The position numbers and the translations under genes were made by a program. The notes under the pieces were generated by a model. It searched no databases. It saw nothing but the letters and a program-made list of their open reading frames with translations, and was not told the origin of the DNA. A stretch of DNA of 64,000 nucleotides from Neoscytalidium dimidiatum. Its lineage: Eukaryota; Ascomycota; Dothideomycetes; Botryosphaeriales; Botryosphaeriaceae. The DNA is taken from NCBI GenBank assembly GCA_037367355.1, contig CM074704.1:1612001-1676000 (forward strand), in the 5' to 3' direction. Position 1 is the stretch's first letter. Every line of letters begins with the position of its first letter. Below are positions 36,688 through 49,768 of the stretch, one piece after another.

Positions 36688-37849
36688 CCTGCTGGCCGGC
36701 GAGCCCTTGCCTTGCCCCGGGCTCGCCATGTTCGTCATCAAGCTCGCTCTCGTGCGCTCCGGGCACGCTTGCTGGCTGCCAACGGCGATAAGTGGTGGCT
36801 CGGTGGCTGCTCTGCCGGGCCTGTCTGCGCTGGTATCTGTGCGATGACGCCACGGTGCCGATGTCCTGGGAGCAGGCGTCTCATGTCCGCTCCCCGCAGG
36901 CTGACTCCTCGCGGCACTGAAGCTAGCACGGCCGACCTTACGTCACCGGAGCCGTCACCTTCGCCCATGAGACAGATGACAGCCATCATTTTGCATTGCA
37001 AGCAATAATGACCCCGTCGCAGCCCCAGTGCCAGCCCCAGTCGCCGTGGTCCCTCGCGCCTCGAGCTGCCCGTCTCCACCCGCTGCACCCTGCGCCCACG
37101 TTTCAACCGCACTGCCAGGCTTCTGTCGCGCGGAATGGCGCCTTAGAGTTATTTTGCTAGCTGCGTGCTGGCTCCGCCGCCGCCTCGCAATTCGCGGGCG
37201 ACAGCAGCGCGCGTCGATCGGCTCTCAGGCGCCGCATCCCTGTGGACCCTGCAGGCGGACGCTCAGGGCTCGCGCTCCAATTCATTCACGGCATGGCGCA
37301 TGGCATGGCATGGCATATGGCCACGACGCGGAGCCGGTGAGGCTGCCCCCCGGCCGTGCATAGTCGCACGCTGCCCGTTGCCCGCTCTCTCGACGTCGGT
37401 CTGTCTGTCTGTCTGCCCGCTCGTTTGGTCGTTTCCACCGCCGGCACTTGGTCCTCCACACTCGCAATGCGCACAACACGAGCGACGACTCGGCGACCCG
37501 GCGACTCGCGCGGTCCGGTAAGGCTGGCGGCGCGAGGACGGGCGGGCGATCAGGCTGGCGCAGCGCCTGCATCCTCGAGATCAGGGCCGAGTCAGCGGCC
37601 CAGCGGCCAGCGCATGGCAAATTCGCGCTGCACTGGCGTGATCGAGCAAACCCGGTCCCGTTGGCCACCGGCGAGTCAGGCACGCATCCACCACCGCGCC
37701 TTGACGCCCTTCCCACCGCCATCCGTAGGCAGGTCAAGCGGCAAAAGTGGGGACGCCGACGACCTCAAACGGCCTTGACACTCGGCCAGCGGATGGCGGC
37801 GGTGGGCTCTCTTCCTGCCTGGCGCCGGCCCACGACAGCGACAGCAGCA

Positions 37850-37930
37850 GCACCAGCAGCAGTAGCAGCACCAGCACCAGCAGCACCAGCACCAGCAGCA
37901 CCAGCACCAGCAGCACCAGCACCAGCAACA
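37850..37930. repeat. CAGCAC/CAG compound repeat with 15-bp higher-order unit
   Basis: Alternating CAG and CAC triplets form a repeated 15-bp unit (CAGCACCAGCACCAG) about four times. A CCAGCCAG tetranucleotide array follows at about 38020-38050. Both are intergenic. Confidence 0.85.
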
Positions 37931-38013
37931 GCAAGCACCAGTGCCAATGCCAATGCCAGTGCCCGTGCCAGCTCCAGTTCCAGTTCCAGCAGCCTTCCCC
38001 GCTGGCCAGCGCG

Positions 38014-38049
<36 letters not shown>

Positions 38050-38542
38050 TAGCGCGCCGCCCGCTCCACCTGGTTGGTCCCTTGTGCTCGCCGCGCCGCT
38101 CCCGCTGGTGTGCTTGCAGTGTCTGGCACAATGCACCCTGGATGGCTCTGCGGCCGTCCTGCACCGCGCTGCCCGGCGCCAGGCGGGCTGCCTGCTTCGG
38201 CTATCTGGCGCGTTCATGCCGGCGCGGGCAGGGCAGGCCGCGCTGGGCTGAAGCCTTGCGGTGCGCGCAGCCTTGCGTGGGCGGGATCATCTCCCGCTCG
38301 CTTCCCAAAGCGGAAGTCGATGGACTCCTTTTCTGGTAGCCGCAGCAGCAGCTGCTGGCGTGGCTCGCGCGTGATGGATGCCAGCCGGCCCGTTTGCTCT
38401 GCTCCACGACTCGCAGAACCGGCAACCAGGGCGCCCGCCGACGCACAGGAACCGCGCCAGCTGCGCGGCTCGCCCAAGTCTGAAGCCTCCAACTTAAGCT
38501 TTATCAGATTCTTTTACTCGATTGGCCCTCTTTCACGTGGCG

Positions 38543-38577
38543 CCCGCAGCCCGCAGCCCGCAGCCCGCAGCCCGCAG
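38543..38577. repeat. Heptamer tandem array CCCGCAG
   Basis: Five perfect copies of CCCGCAG in the flbC upstream region. Confidence 0.95.
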
Positions 38578-41500
38578 CCCCCGTCGTCCACCGTGAAACA
38601 GGGAGGGCCATCACCACTAGGGCCACCACCAGCTAGCCTCCTCTCCTCCGCGCCTTTCCCAATGCTGCCGCACCGCCTGCGCGCTCGGAGATAGTCACTT
38701 CCTTCCCGCTCCGGCGTGTGCGCGCCCGGGCCTCCCAGAGTCTTGTCCTGCAATTGCCTGCTAGCCTGAACCATCTTTTGACTGCCTGGCAAGGATCAAA
38801 GTCCTCCAAATCTCTTGCTGAGCTTGCGACACAACACCACAGAGCTGCATGTCATGGCGCAGAGCCCCTGGCGGAGCTTTTTCCGAACCCGTCTAGAGAG
38901 CGGGAGCCAAGGGGTTGGACGCCTGGGTGTTCATCTCAACGCTCCAACTCTTCGGATCACATGAATCCAGCCATTCCGACCACTCCCGCCCTGCACCGTC
39001 CACCGGATCCCGAAGAAAAGAGAGGAGGGCCAAAAATCCCTCGACGCATTCTGCTGGCCGTATACGGAGTACACATCGGCGCATGGGCCCGCCCGGGGCC
39101 GGAGGCATGTGGGGGCTGGGCCAAGGAGCTCCAATCCCGGTTGAAGGAATCATGTCTTGCAGCAATTGTCATCGCCCACGGCCAATTGCTCGCGCAGAAG
39201 TGGGGTATCCTCCTTCTTTCTCTCGCCTTCAGCCTCTGCTCCCGGGAATCCTGACAGAATGCAGATGCGGGGACGCGGCAGCATCAGACCCGCCTCACCG
39301 GTGAGCCCTCAGCTATTGGGTGCGCTGCACAGGCTTGTTGGAGCCTCCAAGACAATACCGGTACTTGGTGCAGCGGTGGGGCTCTCCCAATAGATGCTCG
39401 GACGCGTCCTCACCGAAATACACGATTTGAGTTTCATCCTGGTCGCTCTCTGCATGCCATCGTATCCCTATTCGACATCCCTACACTGTGCCCCAGCTAT
39501 CTGTGTGCAGGAAGAACTGTCGTCGACTCGCCACCATATGCCAAGCTTCTGCACCTCTTCCAATCCTGATGGCCTTCGAGCCGGCCGGACAGGGGTACAC
39601 ATTCCTGCTTGGGCAACCGCCCTATCTTATCTGGGACTTGGGCGGTGCGTTCGTATTTGCTTTTTGCAACTCCTTTACTTCTTTGGCAAACTAGTGACCA
39701 AGTGACTCTGAGCGCCCTCTACTTGCTCCCCCATACCTCTATCCCGCAGCTCCGGATCCTGGTAACCAGCCGTGCGCGCTGCAGCACCAGCTTCGTTAGT
39801 CTGACGACACTAGAGATCTGCTTCAGGGTTGTTGCGCCTCCTCAATTCGACCGTCCGATGATTCACCGTTTAGGGGGGGGTGCGTGAGCGCAATCTGTGT
39901 GGCTTGAACGCCAAGAGCCCGACGAAAAGAAGCTGTCTCCCATTTTCTTTTTGGGCAGTATCGGCAATTTCGCTGCGCAACGGCGCTTGCGCACTGGTGC
40001 TGATCCGGCCTGTCTGCTGCGAATGATGCGTCGACCGTGAGCGACGATGCTCGCCGCAAATCCGCAGATGATCTGAAGGCGAAAGGAGAAACAATCTACA
40101 GATACGAGCCGTTGCCGAGAAGGTAAAAGGGACGTCAATTCTAACGTTTGGAATGCTTTAGAACGAAAGCAGCCCGTGGCGCATGCGTCGTGGTTTTTGG
40201 TTGCCGCCGTTGAGCCTAATCGCGGTGGTCGACGTCAAGAAAAAGTTTCGAGGCAAAGCATTGTGCTGCAAGGGTGTTCGCTGTCGCTTAGTCGCCGGGA
40301 AAACGTCCTTGCGGGACAGGCAACACACAGACAGCTTATTTGGAATGGGGCGCAAAGAGAAAAGAGAGCTTGTCGTTGTTTGGGGGAAAAGCATGGGTAT
40401 AAGATTATCATTTTATTGTTTCATCTTCTTTTGACGAGATGATGAGTATACACAACACAACCACCGTTGAAGCATTGCCGCCCCTTCTTCGCCACGCCAC
40501 TAGCACGAGATCCTCAACCCAGAGGCTAACCTGTGTGGAGCCGCCCTGGCCGCCGACCACTTTTCGTGCCGCTAGGCGCGGGTGGTTTAGTTCCTGATAT
40601 CTTTCAGGATGGTCTTATTGCTTCTTCCCCATGTAGCAGCCTATACCACTTACGATAAAGCCATTTGAGCTATTGGAACAGGAGAGTGGAGAAGTACATC
40701 AATTCCCCAGATGCTAGCACAAGCGAGCGCTGCCGTCACATTTCTCTGGATCTTGCATTGACCCGTGCCGCCCTCTGGCGCCTTCGGCGGGCTCTCCACC
40801 AGACCAAGATCCTCTCTCACCCTTCAAACTCAGGGGTGTAGAGAAAAAAAAAAGAGGAGAAGGACAAGGATCTTTTGTCGTCGTCTGTCACTTGCTTGAG
40901 CCAAGCGAGAGGAACCTTAAGTGGGATTGCGCCATTGAAGGATGCCCATCTGGCTGCACGGATCCCCAATTCCGGATGTCTCGATCCCGACCGATTTGGC
41001 GTGTCTAGAGGTCGTGATGCATAGTCACGCGGACCACACTGCGAGCTGGAGCAGCAACTTTGTTACGCGACGTTGATTCGAGGTATGGGGGGCGGGGGGT
41101 TCCTTTGGCTGCGCCCCACGAGCGGTAGGCACAGCTGGGTTGTGTGATTGTGATGGACAGGTGCTTCATGCATCACTTCTCGGCCCGGAAACTCCACGCG
41201 TCATGTTGTTCCTCTCGCCACCACACTCCCACTTTTCTGATACCACGTCTGCTTCCCGATTCCACACCTAAAGTGCTATTGGCATGGACCTGGCTATGAT
41301 ATTGGACCTCACGATGAGAGTAAGATCGAATCCGTATGAGTCTGGTTTGGGGGATATCACGGTGCGTGGCAGAAGAAATTACCCTTCGAACCGCATCACT
41401 CAACTTTGCAAATGCCGCACAAGGAGCTGGAGCAGTCGTCCAGACGAAAGTGTCACCAAAACTGTTAACCGCTTACGTCCAGATTACTTCAAGTATCCAC

Positions 41501-43150
41501 GAGTCGTAATGGGCTTTGGGGTTACCGTCGAAATGCCTCCTAGGAACTGAAGGACAGACTCATTTTGCCACTCATCATGACACTGTTACCAAAGCAACGG
41601 AGGACCTCAAATCCGTACGCCCAAATACCCACGACAGCAGAGAGTGTAGATCATACGATTTCATTGATGTTTGTGCAGAATACGCTGAGAGAGGCTGTCA
41701 TTGTATATTATAGCGGACATCCTACAAAGTTCAGGACGACTTTCCCACGACATACCACATGCAAGTAAGCACTAAGGGCACCCGTAAGCCTATCTCCCAG
41801 GAATTTCCGTTACACAATGGACGCTTTCAGCTCGTTGGCCCTGCAGAGCATTTCTTCCGGGCTCAGGCAACAACCACGACTGTCACTTGTTGCAGTAAAG
41901 AGAGAACTTTTGGCGCTTGATTCAGCATCGGTACTGTGCTTTCTTGGATGCTGTGCAACAATGGTACAGAACATAAGCTTCAAAATGTGTTGATGCGCTG
42001 TCTTGACAGAGCTCTTATACTGTCAGGCCGTACGTATGTTCATCTTGCCTCGTGCCAGACCCGCTTTCGTTAATCATTTACGTCCGGAATAGAGAGGATT
42101 TGGTTCTCCACGGCCAATGTTCGACACTGAGCGGCAAGTATCAACTTTCAAGGCCACGAAAATTCGTCTTCAACGAACCGGGCTATGCTGCGGCATCTTG
42201 ATCCTCGTGCCCCATAGAAGAGGTTCGGAACAATAGACTTCTGACGCCATGTCTAGCAGTGCGTAGTAAATGCCATGGCAAAGGTTCTCCCTTGCAATGG
42301 CTCTAGTTTCGCCGGAATGTTGTTATCAAAAGCAAAGACTTGGACGCGGTCGATACCCGTACTGCAAATATCTTCAGCACTGAATACCTTGGCATGGTGG
42401 ACAAGGTTGCGACAATGTGCTCCAGTCTGCTGTTGCATGTGCGGTATTTGGGATCCTCTCATGTTCGGTCACAGGTTTGTTGCGAGAGAATCCTAGCGGC
42501 ATGTAGTGCAAACACGATGTCGCACTGCACTTCCACCCATCATGTGCACCTGGAAAATCTTGTGCGTCTTGAAATAATGCAATCCATACTATTCTGAGTT
42601 CTGTTACGTTGCCCCAAGCAAATTTCTCCTCGATACTCCGATGTTGCCCATCGTATCACCCGATACTCAGGTATCCGCGAATTGTGGCTTCAATGTCAAT
42701 TCCATCAAGCCGTCCAGACAAATGTCTAAAGGAAACATCAGGGCTCCTAAATCCCCATGCATATACTCACAGTGGGCAACAAAGCCATCTAGTGCCAAGG
42801 TGCACCTGTCAGCGTGACTTTTGATGGCAACTATGGATCACGAAGAGACGGAGGCAAAGGCGTCAACGGTCACGGTCTCTACAAGGACATACGTAAACAT
42901 TGAGAGGAGAATCGAGTGACGGTTCCTAGGCTGAACCTTGGCATCCACTCAACTCCCAACCGAGGTGGTTTCCGTATCCGATCGCCACACTGCGCAACAC
43001 AGCATCCACCAGGCGACCCTATAGAAAACGAAAAATACCTGGCACCGTGAGTCCTTCAAAGAGAAAAGACGAGCCTGCATAACCCCAGGTCTGGGCCACA
43101 AGGCCGCCAGTCGGATCGATATGGCATGTCGACTCGCAGCTGACTCAATA

Positions 43151-43167
43151 CCCCCCCCCCCCCCCCC
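43151..43167. repeat. Poly(C) tract followed by purine-rich tract
   Basis: Seventeen consecutive C residues are followed directly by about 30 nt of A/G only. The minus strand is therefore a G17 run preceded by pyrimidines. Confidence 0.95.
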
Positions 43168-44796
43168 AAAGAAAAAAAGAGAAAAAGAAAAAGGAGCAAA
43201 GTGCCTCAAATTGCATTCTACCTAGGCTGGCATTTACGGGAATAGATACATATACTTCCAGCTTCAAGCGACGTTCCCATGATCTCAGCTTAGTGAGACC
43301 GGCGCTAGCTTGGCCATGGTAACCCTTACATCAGACGCCTGCCCTGAATATGAATCGCTACGAGAGGGAATTCGATGAGGGCATCATTGTCGAACGTTTT
43401 CCTCTGCAGGCCACTCGTGAAGCCCCTACAGAACACCCTTGCAGCAGGCCGTTCAACAAGGTTATCCTTTGTACCAAAAAAGAAAAAAAAAGCCCCATTG
43501 CATTCAGAAGTGTCGGCCACAACGGGCACATGGCAAGCATGTTAATAGACATAGACAGGTAGGTTAGCCAATCTAGAGCGGTGCCGCCGAAGGCTGCCAA
43601 TCTCAGCAATACGCACCCATCGACTCAGTCTTCACAACAGTCGCTTCATAGGTAGTATACCTCCCGAGGACGTGGGGCTGACAAGCCCGGGGCAACCAGC
43701 AGAGGAGGAAATGGATAAGAATGCGTTCTTATGAACTCAAGAAAATGGAGATTGGAAAACTTATTGTTTCTGTTGAGTGTAAGAGAACATCAGAATCAGA
43801 TAGGGTTCATGAAAACTATAAGCAGCCAACCATGAAGCATGAGAGTAACTGGTGGGCTTATGTCACGCCCCTGTAACTCATTCGAAGTCGCACTATGACA
43901 ACGTACTCGCGTGAGGGTTCCTCTTATCCCCGACTCCAGATTCCAGAGCTTGCAAATCCCAAAGGAATAGATAACCGCAGGGCCCCGCGGCTTCAAATTT
44001 CATATCAGCATCATTATAAGTTCTTTCTTAGCCCCTACCAGCACGCGAATTTACCACTTGTAGCACCCAATCAGCCCGATAGACGTCGTCAGGCTTGGAA
44101 ATATGCCCCTGGCTCCATCCTCGATACTATAGTGTCTGGAGACATCTTTATCAGTTTCAACAGTACCGGAAATTTCTAGCGTATCTGCTGTGTGAGTTGG
44201 ACGTGTATCTACTAGAGGACGAACCGAAGTTGCACACTACGCAGCACAGATTTGATCCTGCCATGCCTAACCTTCATCTTAATCTCAGAGAACATCCAGC
44301 TGACCGTAGCATCACGAGCCTCATGCTGAAGCATTTGTACGAGGCATATGCGATTCTGTCTGCCAATCGCGGAAGTACCTAAACATAATCCTACTAGCCT
44401 CGCCGCCTTCTCTCCCGCCAGGCCTAGGATCCTTTTGAAGCCCCGGAAACAAGGTACTCTTAGAGTCCATATTCTTGATGTATAAGACACGTAACTTTCA
44501 ATGCTCGGCCTCCTTTGCCTTGATCGTTCCACCCCGCATTTCCGCATATCCGCTCGAAAGTTCGCACAATGGAGAGACTCATATCCTCAACAAGCAGATT
44601 TCTGCATCAAGCATGTTGATGCCACGAATAGCACGCTTGGGAATTCAAAGCTAGGTGACAGTAATGACACCACTCCAACATAATTATCCAAAGAATAAAA
44701 CGAAACAGCATGATATATATCTTCTACAAGAAGCGTTCCCAAACTATGCCAGCTTTTTTGCACGCTCCTCCCACAGGCCCCGAATGATCAGTGAAA

Positions 44797-47756
44797 TTAT
44801 GCCACGTCCACAAACGCCCTCTTCTTCTTCCCCTTCGCGCCATCCTCTACCATGTCCTCGACATCCTCCACCCTCACGACCTTCCCGCTCTCGGCTCTCG
44901 CCCCCACAAACTTCAACGCCGCAGCATTGAAGCCCATCATGTCCTTCAATCCGCCGAGCGTGTCCCTCAAATCGCCCCTCATGCCCTCCAACAGCGTCTT
45001 CAACTCCCGACTCGCCACAATCTGCCTCTGATGCGTCCTGAGCATGAAAAACAGCACGCGGCAAACGAGCGGGACGCTCCACCTGCGCTGAACCCAAATC
45101 CTTATAAACCTAAACAACCCAGGCACGGCGCTGAACGGCAGCACTAGCAGGGCATCGTGCAACGACGCAGCCGGAATCTTCGCGATCGTGTTCAAGAGGT
45201 GGCGTTCCGCGGAGATGCCGCCGAGGGCCATGAAGAGGGGGTCTCGCTGCGGGGGCGCGATGTTGGCATCCGGGTTGGCGGCCTTCTGGAGGCGCCAGGC
45301 AGCGACAACGTCGAGGTCGGCGAGGCCGAGCTCGAGGGCCTCGATGATGCGCTCGCCGGCGGTGAGGGTGGCGATGGTCTGCTTGGTCGCAGCGCCGACC
45401 TCGTCATCTCTTTCACCGTCCGCATTGTCCCCGTCCAGGTTGGCGGCGAGCGTGGATTCGTAGAGCTCCTCGAGCTCGCGCTCGCGCTCTTCCTCGAGGA
45501 AGATCGGCTCGTCGCTCTGCGTCCACACGCGGATGCTCTTGTCGTGCGAGGCCGTCACGACGAAGTCGCCCGTCCGGCTGACGGCCATGGCCCAGATCTC
45601 GCCGTGGTGGCCTTCCAGCTTTTGGATCTGTTCGAATTTGTCGCCATCCCAGGTCTTGACCGTGCGGTCCTTGCTGGCGCTGAAGAAATGGTGGTTCTCT
45701 TCCTTTGAGATGGGGTGGGGGATGAAAGACACTTGCATGATGCTGTCGGTATGCGCGAAGAAAGCCTTGTGGCAGTCTCCGAAGTCTAGACCCCAAAGAC
45801 GCACATTCTTGTCTGCACTGCATGTTGCGATGAGCTTGCTGTCGGACGAGATGGACATGTTGAGGACCGGCAGCTTGTGACCGTAGAGATTTAGGAATAG
45901 TTTCAGGGAATCGACAAAGAAGACTTTGACCGTATTATCGAGGGTGGCAACAGCAAGGAGACGGGAGTCGGGGGAGAAGCAGAGACTGAGAATGTCATCG
46001 TTGACCTTCAGGGTTCGGGCGTGGATGAGTTTGAGCTTCGGTGTCGTCCGCTTTGTGCCGGGAATCTCCTCTTGTACAATCTCGAAATTCCAGAATTTCG
46101 CTGTCTTGTCTGCGCTACCGGTGACCACAGATTTGCCGTCAGGATGCAGATTCAGCGTCCATATCGCACCTTCATGTGCTTGTACTGTATCGACGAGCTG
46201 CGAGGATGCGATATCGAAAAGCTCAAGCTCTCCGCTCTTGGTGCCAACCACGACGATCTTATCACCTGGTAGAAAAGCACAGCACAGGGCATAGCCACAC
46301 TCCAGAGTACGTAGGCAGGTCTGCGTCCGAATGTTCCAAATCTTGAGGCTTCCACTCGATGCAGATGCTAACATGCGGTCGTCTGAACTTAGAGCAAGGG
46401 CACGAATATCAGTCCTATGTCCTGGGAGTTCGACGGAGTAAGATCGAGAGTATTCGGGGGGTTCGTCCTTGGAAATCTTCTTTGTGCGTTCCTTCGTCGG
46501 TATGCTGTAGTCCTCTAGTAAGTTATTTGTCGTCGACACGATGAGTTGTAATGCTTTCGCGCTCCCTTTCGCCCAATCGACTGATCTGACTTTTCCTCCG
46601 GTGCGAACTATGACGTAGGGAACGAAGATATCACCAACTCCTGCCGTAGCGATGCCATCCTCATCCGCATCCGCCATGTCCACATCAGCACCCTTCTCCT
46701 TAAGCTCCTTGAGCTTCTCCTTTCTCCTCCTCCTCTTCCTAGCCAGGCTTTTCTGGACCTCCTCATCTGATCTAATGCGCCACAGTTCCACGGCCTTCTC
46801 TGAACCATGTACGGAAATGTAGTCCATCTTCGGGTGGAAGTTGATGCCTATTGTCCTGTCCTTTCCTGAGCGATATAATGTACCCCGCTCCGATAGAAAG
46901 CTTATGTCCGCGCCTTCGCCAACCTGCCTGGCAAGGGTGCGCAGGCCTTCCTGATCGATCGTCCACACCTTGATCTCACCATCGTTGCCTGCGGTGATGC
47001 AGCCATTACCGTCGGGAGAGAGACCCATTGCCCAGCACTCGCCATTTGTCTGCGCGACGTGTGTCTCGATGCAATGCTGTGTGTTGACATCCCAGATCTT
47101 GATCAGCGCGTCCTTGCTGGTTGACAAGAGGAAGACTGGGCCTTCATCACCAACAGCAGGCGCGGATGCACCCTCATCCTCCTCATCATCTATATCCTTT
47201 CCGACTTGAAGAAACGTGAGGCCGGTAATTTGGTCCTTGTGACCCCGCAACTTGAACAGGCCAACCTCAGCAACCAGATCCCATACAATAATATCCGTAT
47301 CCTTGGAACCGCTGGCTAGGCGCACACCGGAGTCGTCGAATGCGAGGGTAGTGATTGCGGACTTGTGACCGTCAAAGCTGATGATGAGCGACGAGGAGCG
47401 CGAATCCCAGACACGGATGCTGCCGTCTGCGTGGCCAACGGCGAAGACGTCCGGGTCGGTTTTGCTCTGAGCAATCTGGGTGACTTCGGCGGAGCAGGAG
47501 CGGTCACGCCAGGTGCTGAGTAGCTCGCCCTTCTTCACATCCCAGCAAAGCACCTCCTCGTTTGCGGCGGTATAGGCATGGCCGGCACCTGTGCTGCGAG
47601 CTGCTGCGGCCGGCTCGGGAGTCCAGAGAACATTTGAGGTCGCGGAATTCACGACGCCAAAAGTCTGCGAGTGCTCATACTTGCTAGTTGGGTTAGCGGA
47701 GGGCATGCGACGCACACGGCAGCAATTTTGAGCACTCACACATAGGATTTGACCAT
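44797..47756 (-). CDS. dip2: UTP12/DIP2 WD-repeat protein of the U3 snoRNP (WDR3)
   Basis: Two minus-strand exons, 47756-47740 and 47683-44797, encode 967 residues. Exon 1 has only 17 nt (MVKSY plus part of Val); a 56-nt intron (GTGAGT...CTAG) joins it to KYEHSQTFGVV, matching the Utp12 N-terminus. Two WD40 propellers follow; clear repeats include LASGSKDTDIIVWDLV, MLASASSGSLKIWNIR, SVVTGSADKTAKFWNF, LIATCSADKNVRLWGLD and FVVTASHDKSIRVWTQ. A Lys-rich insert is in the middle (RKRRRRKEKLKELKEKG). The C-terminal Utp12 domain (LHDALLVLPFSAVPGLFRF, HQRQIVASRELKTLL) precedes a basic tail, GKKKRAFVDVA. Utp12 belongs to the UTP-B subcomplex of the nucleolar small-subunit processome for 18S rRNA maturation. 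Length agrees with yeast Dip2 (about 940). Confidence 0.94.
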
Positions 47757-47991
47757 TGTTGGGGAGATTGGCCGTCGACTGCAGCGGGTCGCAACTTTTT
47801 TGAGGCGGGCGACTTTTTGGCGTTGGCCGGCGGCGATCAGGCCCAGCAGGGCCAGTCCGAAGCCCCACGTTCTTGGCACGCGTAGTTAGGGCGGCGGCCC
47901 ACGGCCTGACTGACTACTGCTCCACCACCACCAACCCCCGGAGCTTGCATCCCTCCTCCGACCCCAGACCTCTCCACGCCCGCCGCCCGCC
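47757..47991. promoter_or_regulatory. Compact divergent promoter of utp12 and arpC2
   Basis: Only 235 bp separate the two ATGs. The side next to arpC2 is C/T-rich. No TATA box stands out. Confidence 0.6.
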
Positions 47992-49271
47992 ATGTTGCTC
48001 CTCGACTACCAGAACGTGCTTATCGAGTCGCTGCTTAACGACCGCTTCTCCGGGTACGCTCCACCTGCCCAATGCCGCCTGCCCGAGCCCCCGGAGCACC
48101 CCCGCCAACTCGCATGTCCGCCCGTCCTGAATACTGACGCTGCTCCAGGGCGGCTCCGGCCTCCATCGACCAGATCGTCTCCGACTTCGACGGCGTGACC
48201 TTCCACATCTCCACCCCGGAATCCAAGACCAAGATCCTCGTCTCCATTGCCGTGCGTTGCTTCCAGGAGCTGGTCAAGTACGGAGCGCAGGAGGTGCTCG
48301 AGCGCGAGTATGGCCCATACATTGTCTCCTCGGAGTCCGGCTACGACTTCTCCATCCAGGTCGATCTCGAGAACCTCCCCGCCGAGCAAGGTACGAAACG
48401 ACCGTGAAAGGCATCAATTGGGGGGAAGCTATTACTGACCGGCTGGCGCTTGCACAGAGGCTCGCGATGACCTGGTCCGCCGTATCTCGTTGTTGAAGCG
48501 CAACGCCATGGCCGCTCCCTTCGAGCAAGCCTTTGACGAGTTCGCCGCCCTGCAGGAGGAGGCCTCCAAGTACACTTCCGAGTCCGCTCCGCAGGGCGTG
48601 CGTGAGGGCGGCGAGGTCCGCGCTATTCACTATCGCGAGGAGGAGGCTATCTACATCAAGGCGAGCTTCGACAGGGTTACCGTCATCTTCAGCACCGTAT
48701 TCAGGGAAGAGACGGACCGCATTTTCGGCAAGGTTTTCCTTCAGGTACGCCGAAACGGAGCTCTCGTATCATACGGGCGGGGAGACTAAACTTGATTCAA
48801 TAGGAATTCGTCGATGCGAGAAGGCGGGCAATCCAGAACGCGCCTCAGGTCCTGTTCAGGAATGACCCCCCGCTTGAGCTTCAGGGACAACCCGAGGTCG
48901 CCCAGGTCCAGAAGGGCGAGGTGGGCTACATCACCTTCGGTATGATGTCATCGCTCGAATTTCTCCCGCTTACTGCTGACTTTTCTAGTCCTTTTCCCGA
49001 GGCACTTGACTCCTCAGCGCCGCTATGAGGTCATCTCGCACATTCAGACCTTCCGTGACTATTTCCACTACCACATCAAGGCCTCCAAGGCTTACATTCA
49101 CTCGAGAATGCGGAGGCGCACTGCAGACTTCCTCCAGGGTATGCTGAATGCTTTACCGACACCTGCACGTGTAATTGCTAAAACATTGCAGTTCTGCGCA
49201 GAGCCAGGCCTGAGACGGAAGAGAAGGAGAGGAAGACCGCCAGCGGTCGTACTTTCAAGGTCAACTTTTAA
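47992..49271 (+). CDS. arc35: Arp2/3 complex subunit 2 (ARPC2, p34-Arc)
   Basis: Six exons, 47992-48053, 48149-48390, 48458-48744, 48804-48939, 48989-49138 and 49192-49271, encode 318 residues; all five introns are GT-AG and 49-95 nt. Family landmarks in order are [127 protein letters not shown] and the end RTFKVNF. ARPC2 forms the structural core of Arp2/3 with ARPC4, contacts the mother actin filament, and supports branched-actin nucleation at endocytic patches. Length is normal for the family (about 300-340). Confidence 0.95.
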
Positions 49272-49768
49272 ACAAGGTGACTGCTGGATGCAATATACGA
49301 CAAGACATCACATCGTGGCCCGGAAAGCCGCAAGACCATCACAATCATCCAGGGCAATTTAGCCCTATGGTCCGGTCATGAAGCGAAGGCATACGCTCAG
49401 AAAGCAAGCCGAGTTTGAATATTTTAATAGAGGGGTGTGTAGGACGAGGCAGATGAGGGAAGAAGACGACAATAAATGCAAAATCCCAAGCACGCACAAA
49501 GCTCCATCTTAAACAAATACTTCCAAATCAAAACTAGCGAAACTAACCGCTATAACAGTCTGTGGGATGGCAAATACCAGACGCTTCTTCAGCTTGACAA
49601 GATACTCAAAGGGAAATCCTAACTAATAAACTAGGAAATTGAAAACTCAAACTTGTAAAGCTAGCACTTTAATTCCGCATAGGTCTTTGATCTAGGAGAG
49701 ACATTCGAAAAGGAAAAGGGGGAAATAAGAGGACGGAAAAGAACAGAAGGACCCCCGCTCTCTGCCGG
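49272..49768. other. Convergent 3' intergenic region
   Basis: About 500 bp between the 3' ends of arpC2 and the small unknown gene. It is A-rich on the plus strand in its centre and right half and has no coding signal. It presumably contains both 3' UTRs. Confidence 0.6.

Larger units (their letters stand above)
34806..44796. other. 10-kb intergenic region upstream of flbC
   Basis: No supported gene. The first part (to about 38.7 kb) is GC-rich and dense in tandem repeats with 3-, 4-, 6-, 7- and 15-bp periods. From about 39 to 44.8 kb composition is closer to even, with a 17-base C run at 43151, and frames are short and repeatedly interrupted. That part could be decayed coding or repeat sequence, but I cannot show it. 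The region next to flbC must include its promoter and leader. Confidence 0.5.

Noticed and set aside
35909..36847. 312-codon plus-strand frame upstream of flbC
   Set aside because: Built from GC-rich tandem repeats (GCGCCC, CCAGCG, CCACCTG); overlapping frames on both strands are equally long.
37448..38251. 267-codon plus-strand frame with Ala/Pro/Thr/Ser repeats, resembling a cell-wall protein
   Set aside because: The repetition comes from the CAGCAC compound repeat at 37850-37930 and is open in several frames; no signal peptide or anchor is present.
41360..41440. Possible tRNA B-box-like GGTTCGAA on the minus strand
   Set aside because: The flanking bases do not form a T-arm stem and no A box or acceptor stem can be drawn. 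No other tRNA or 5S candidate was found on reading.
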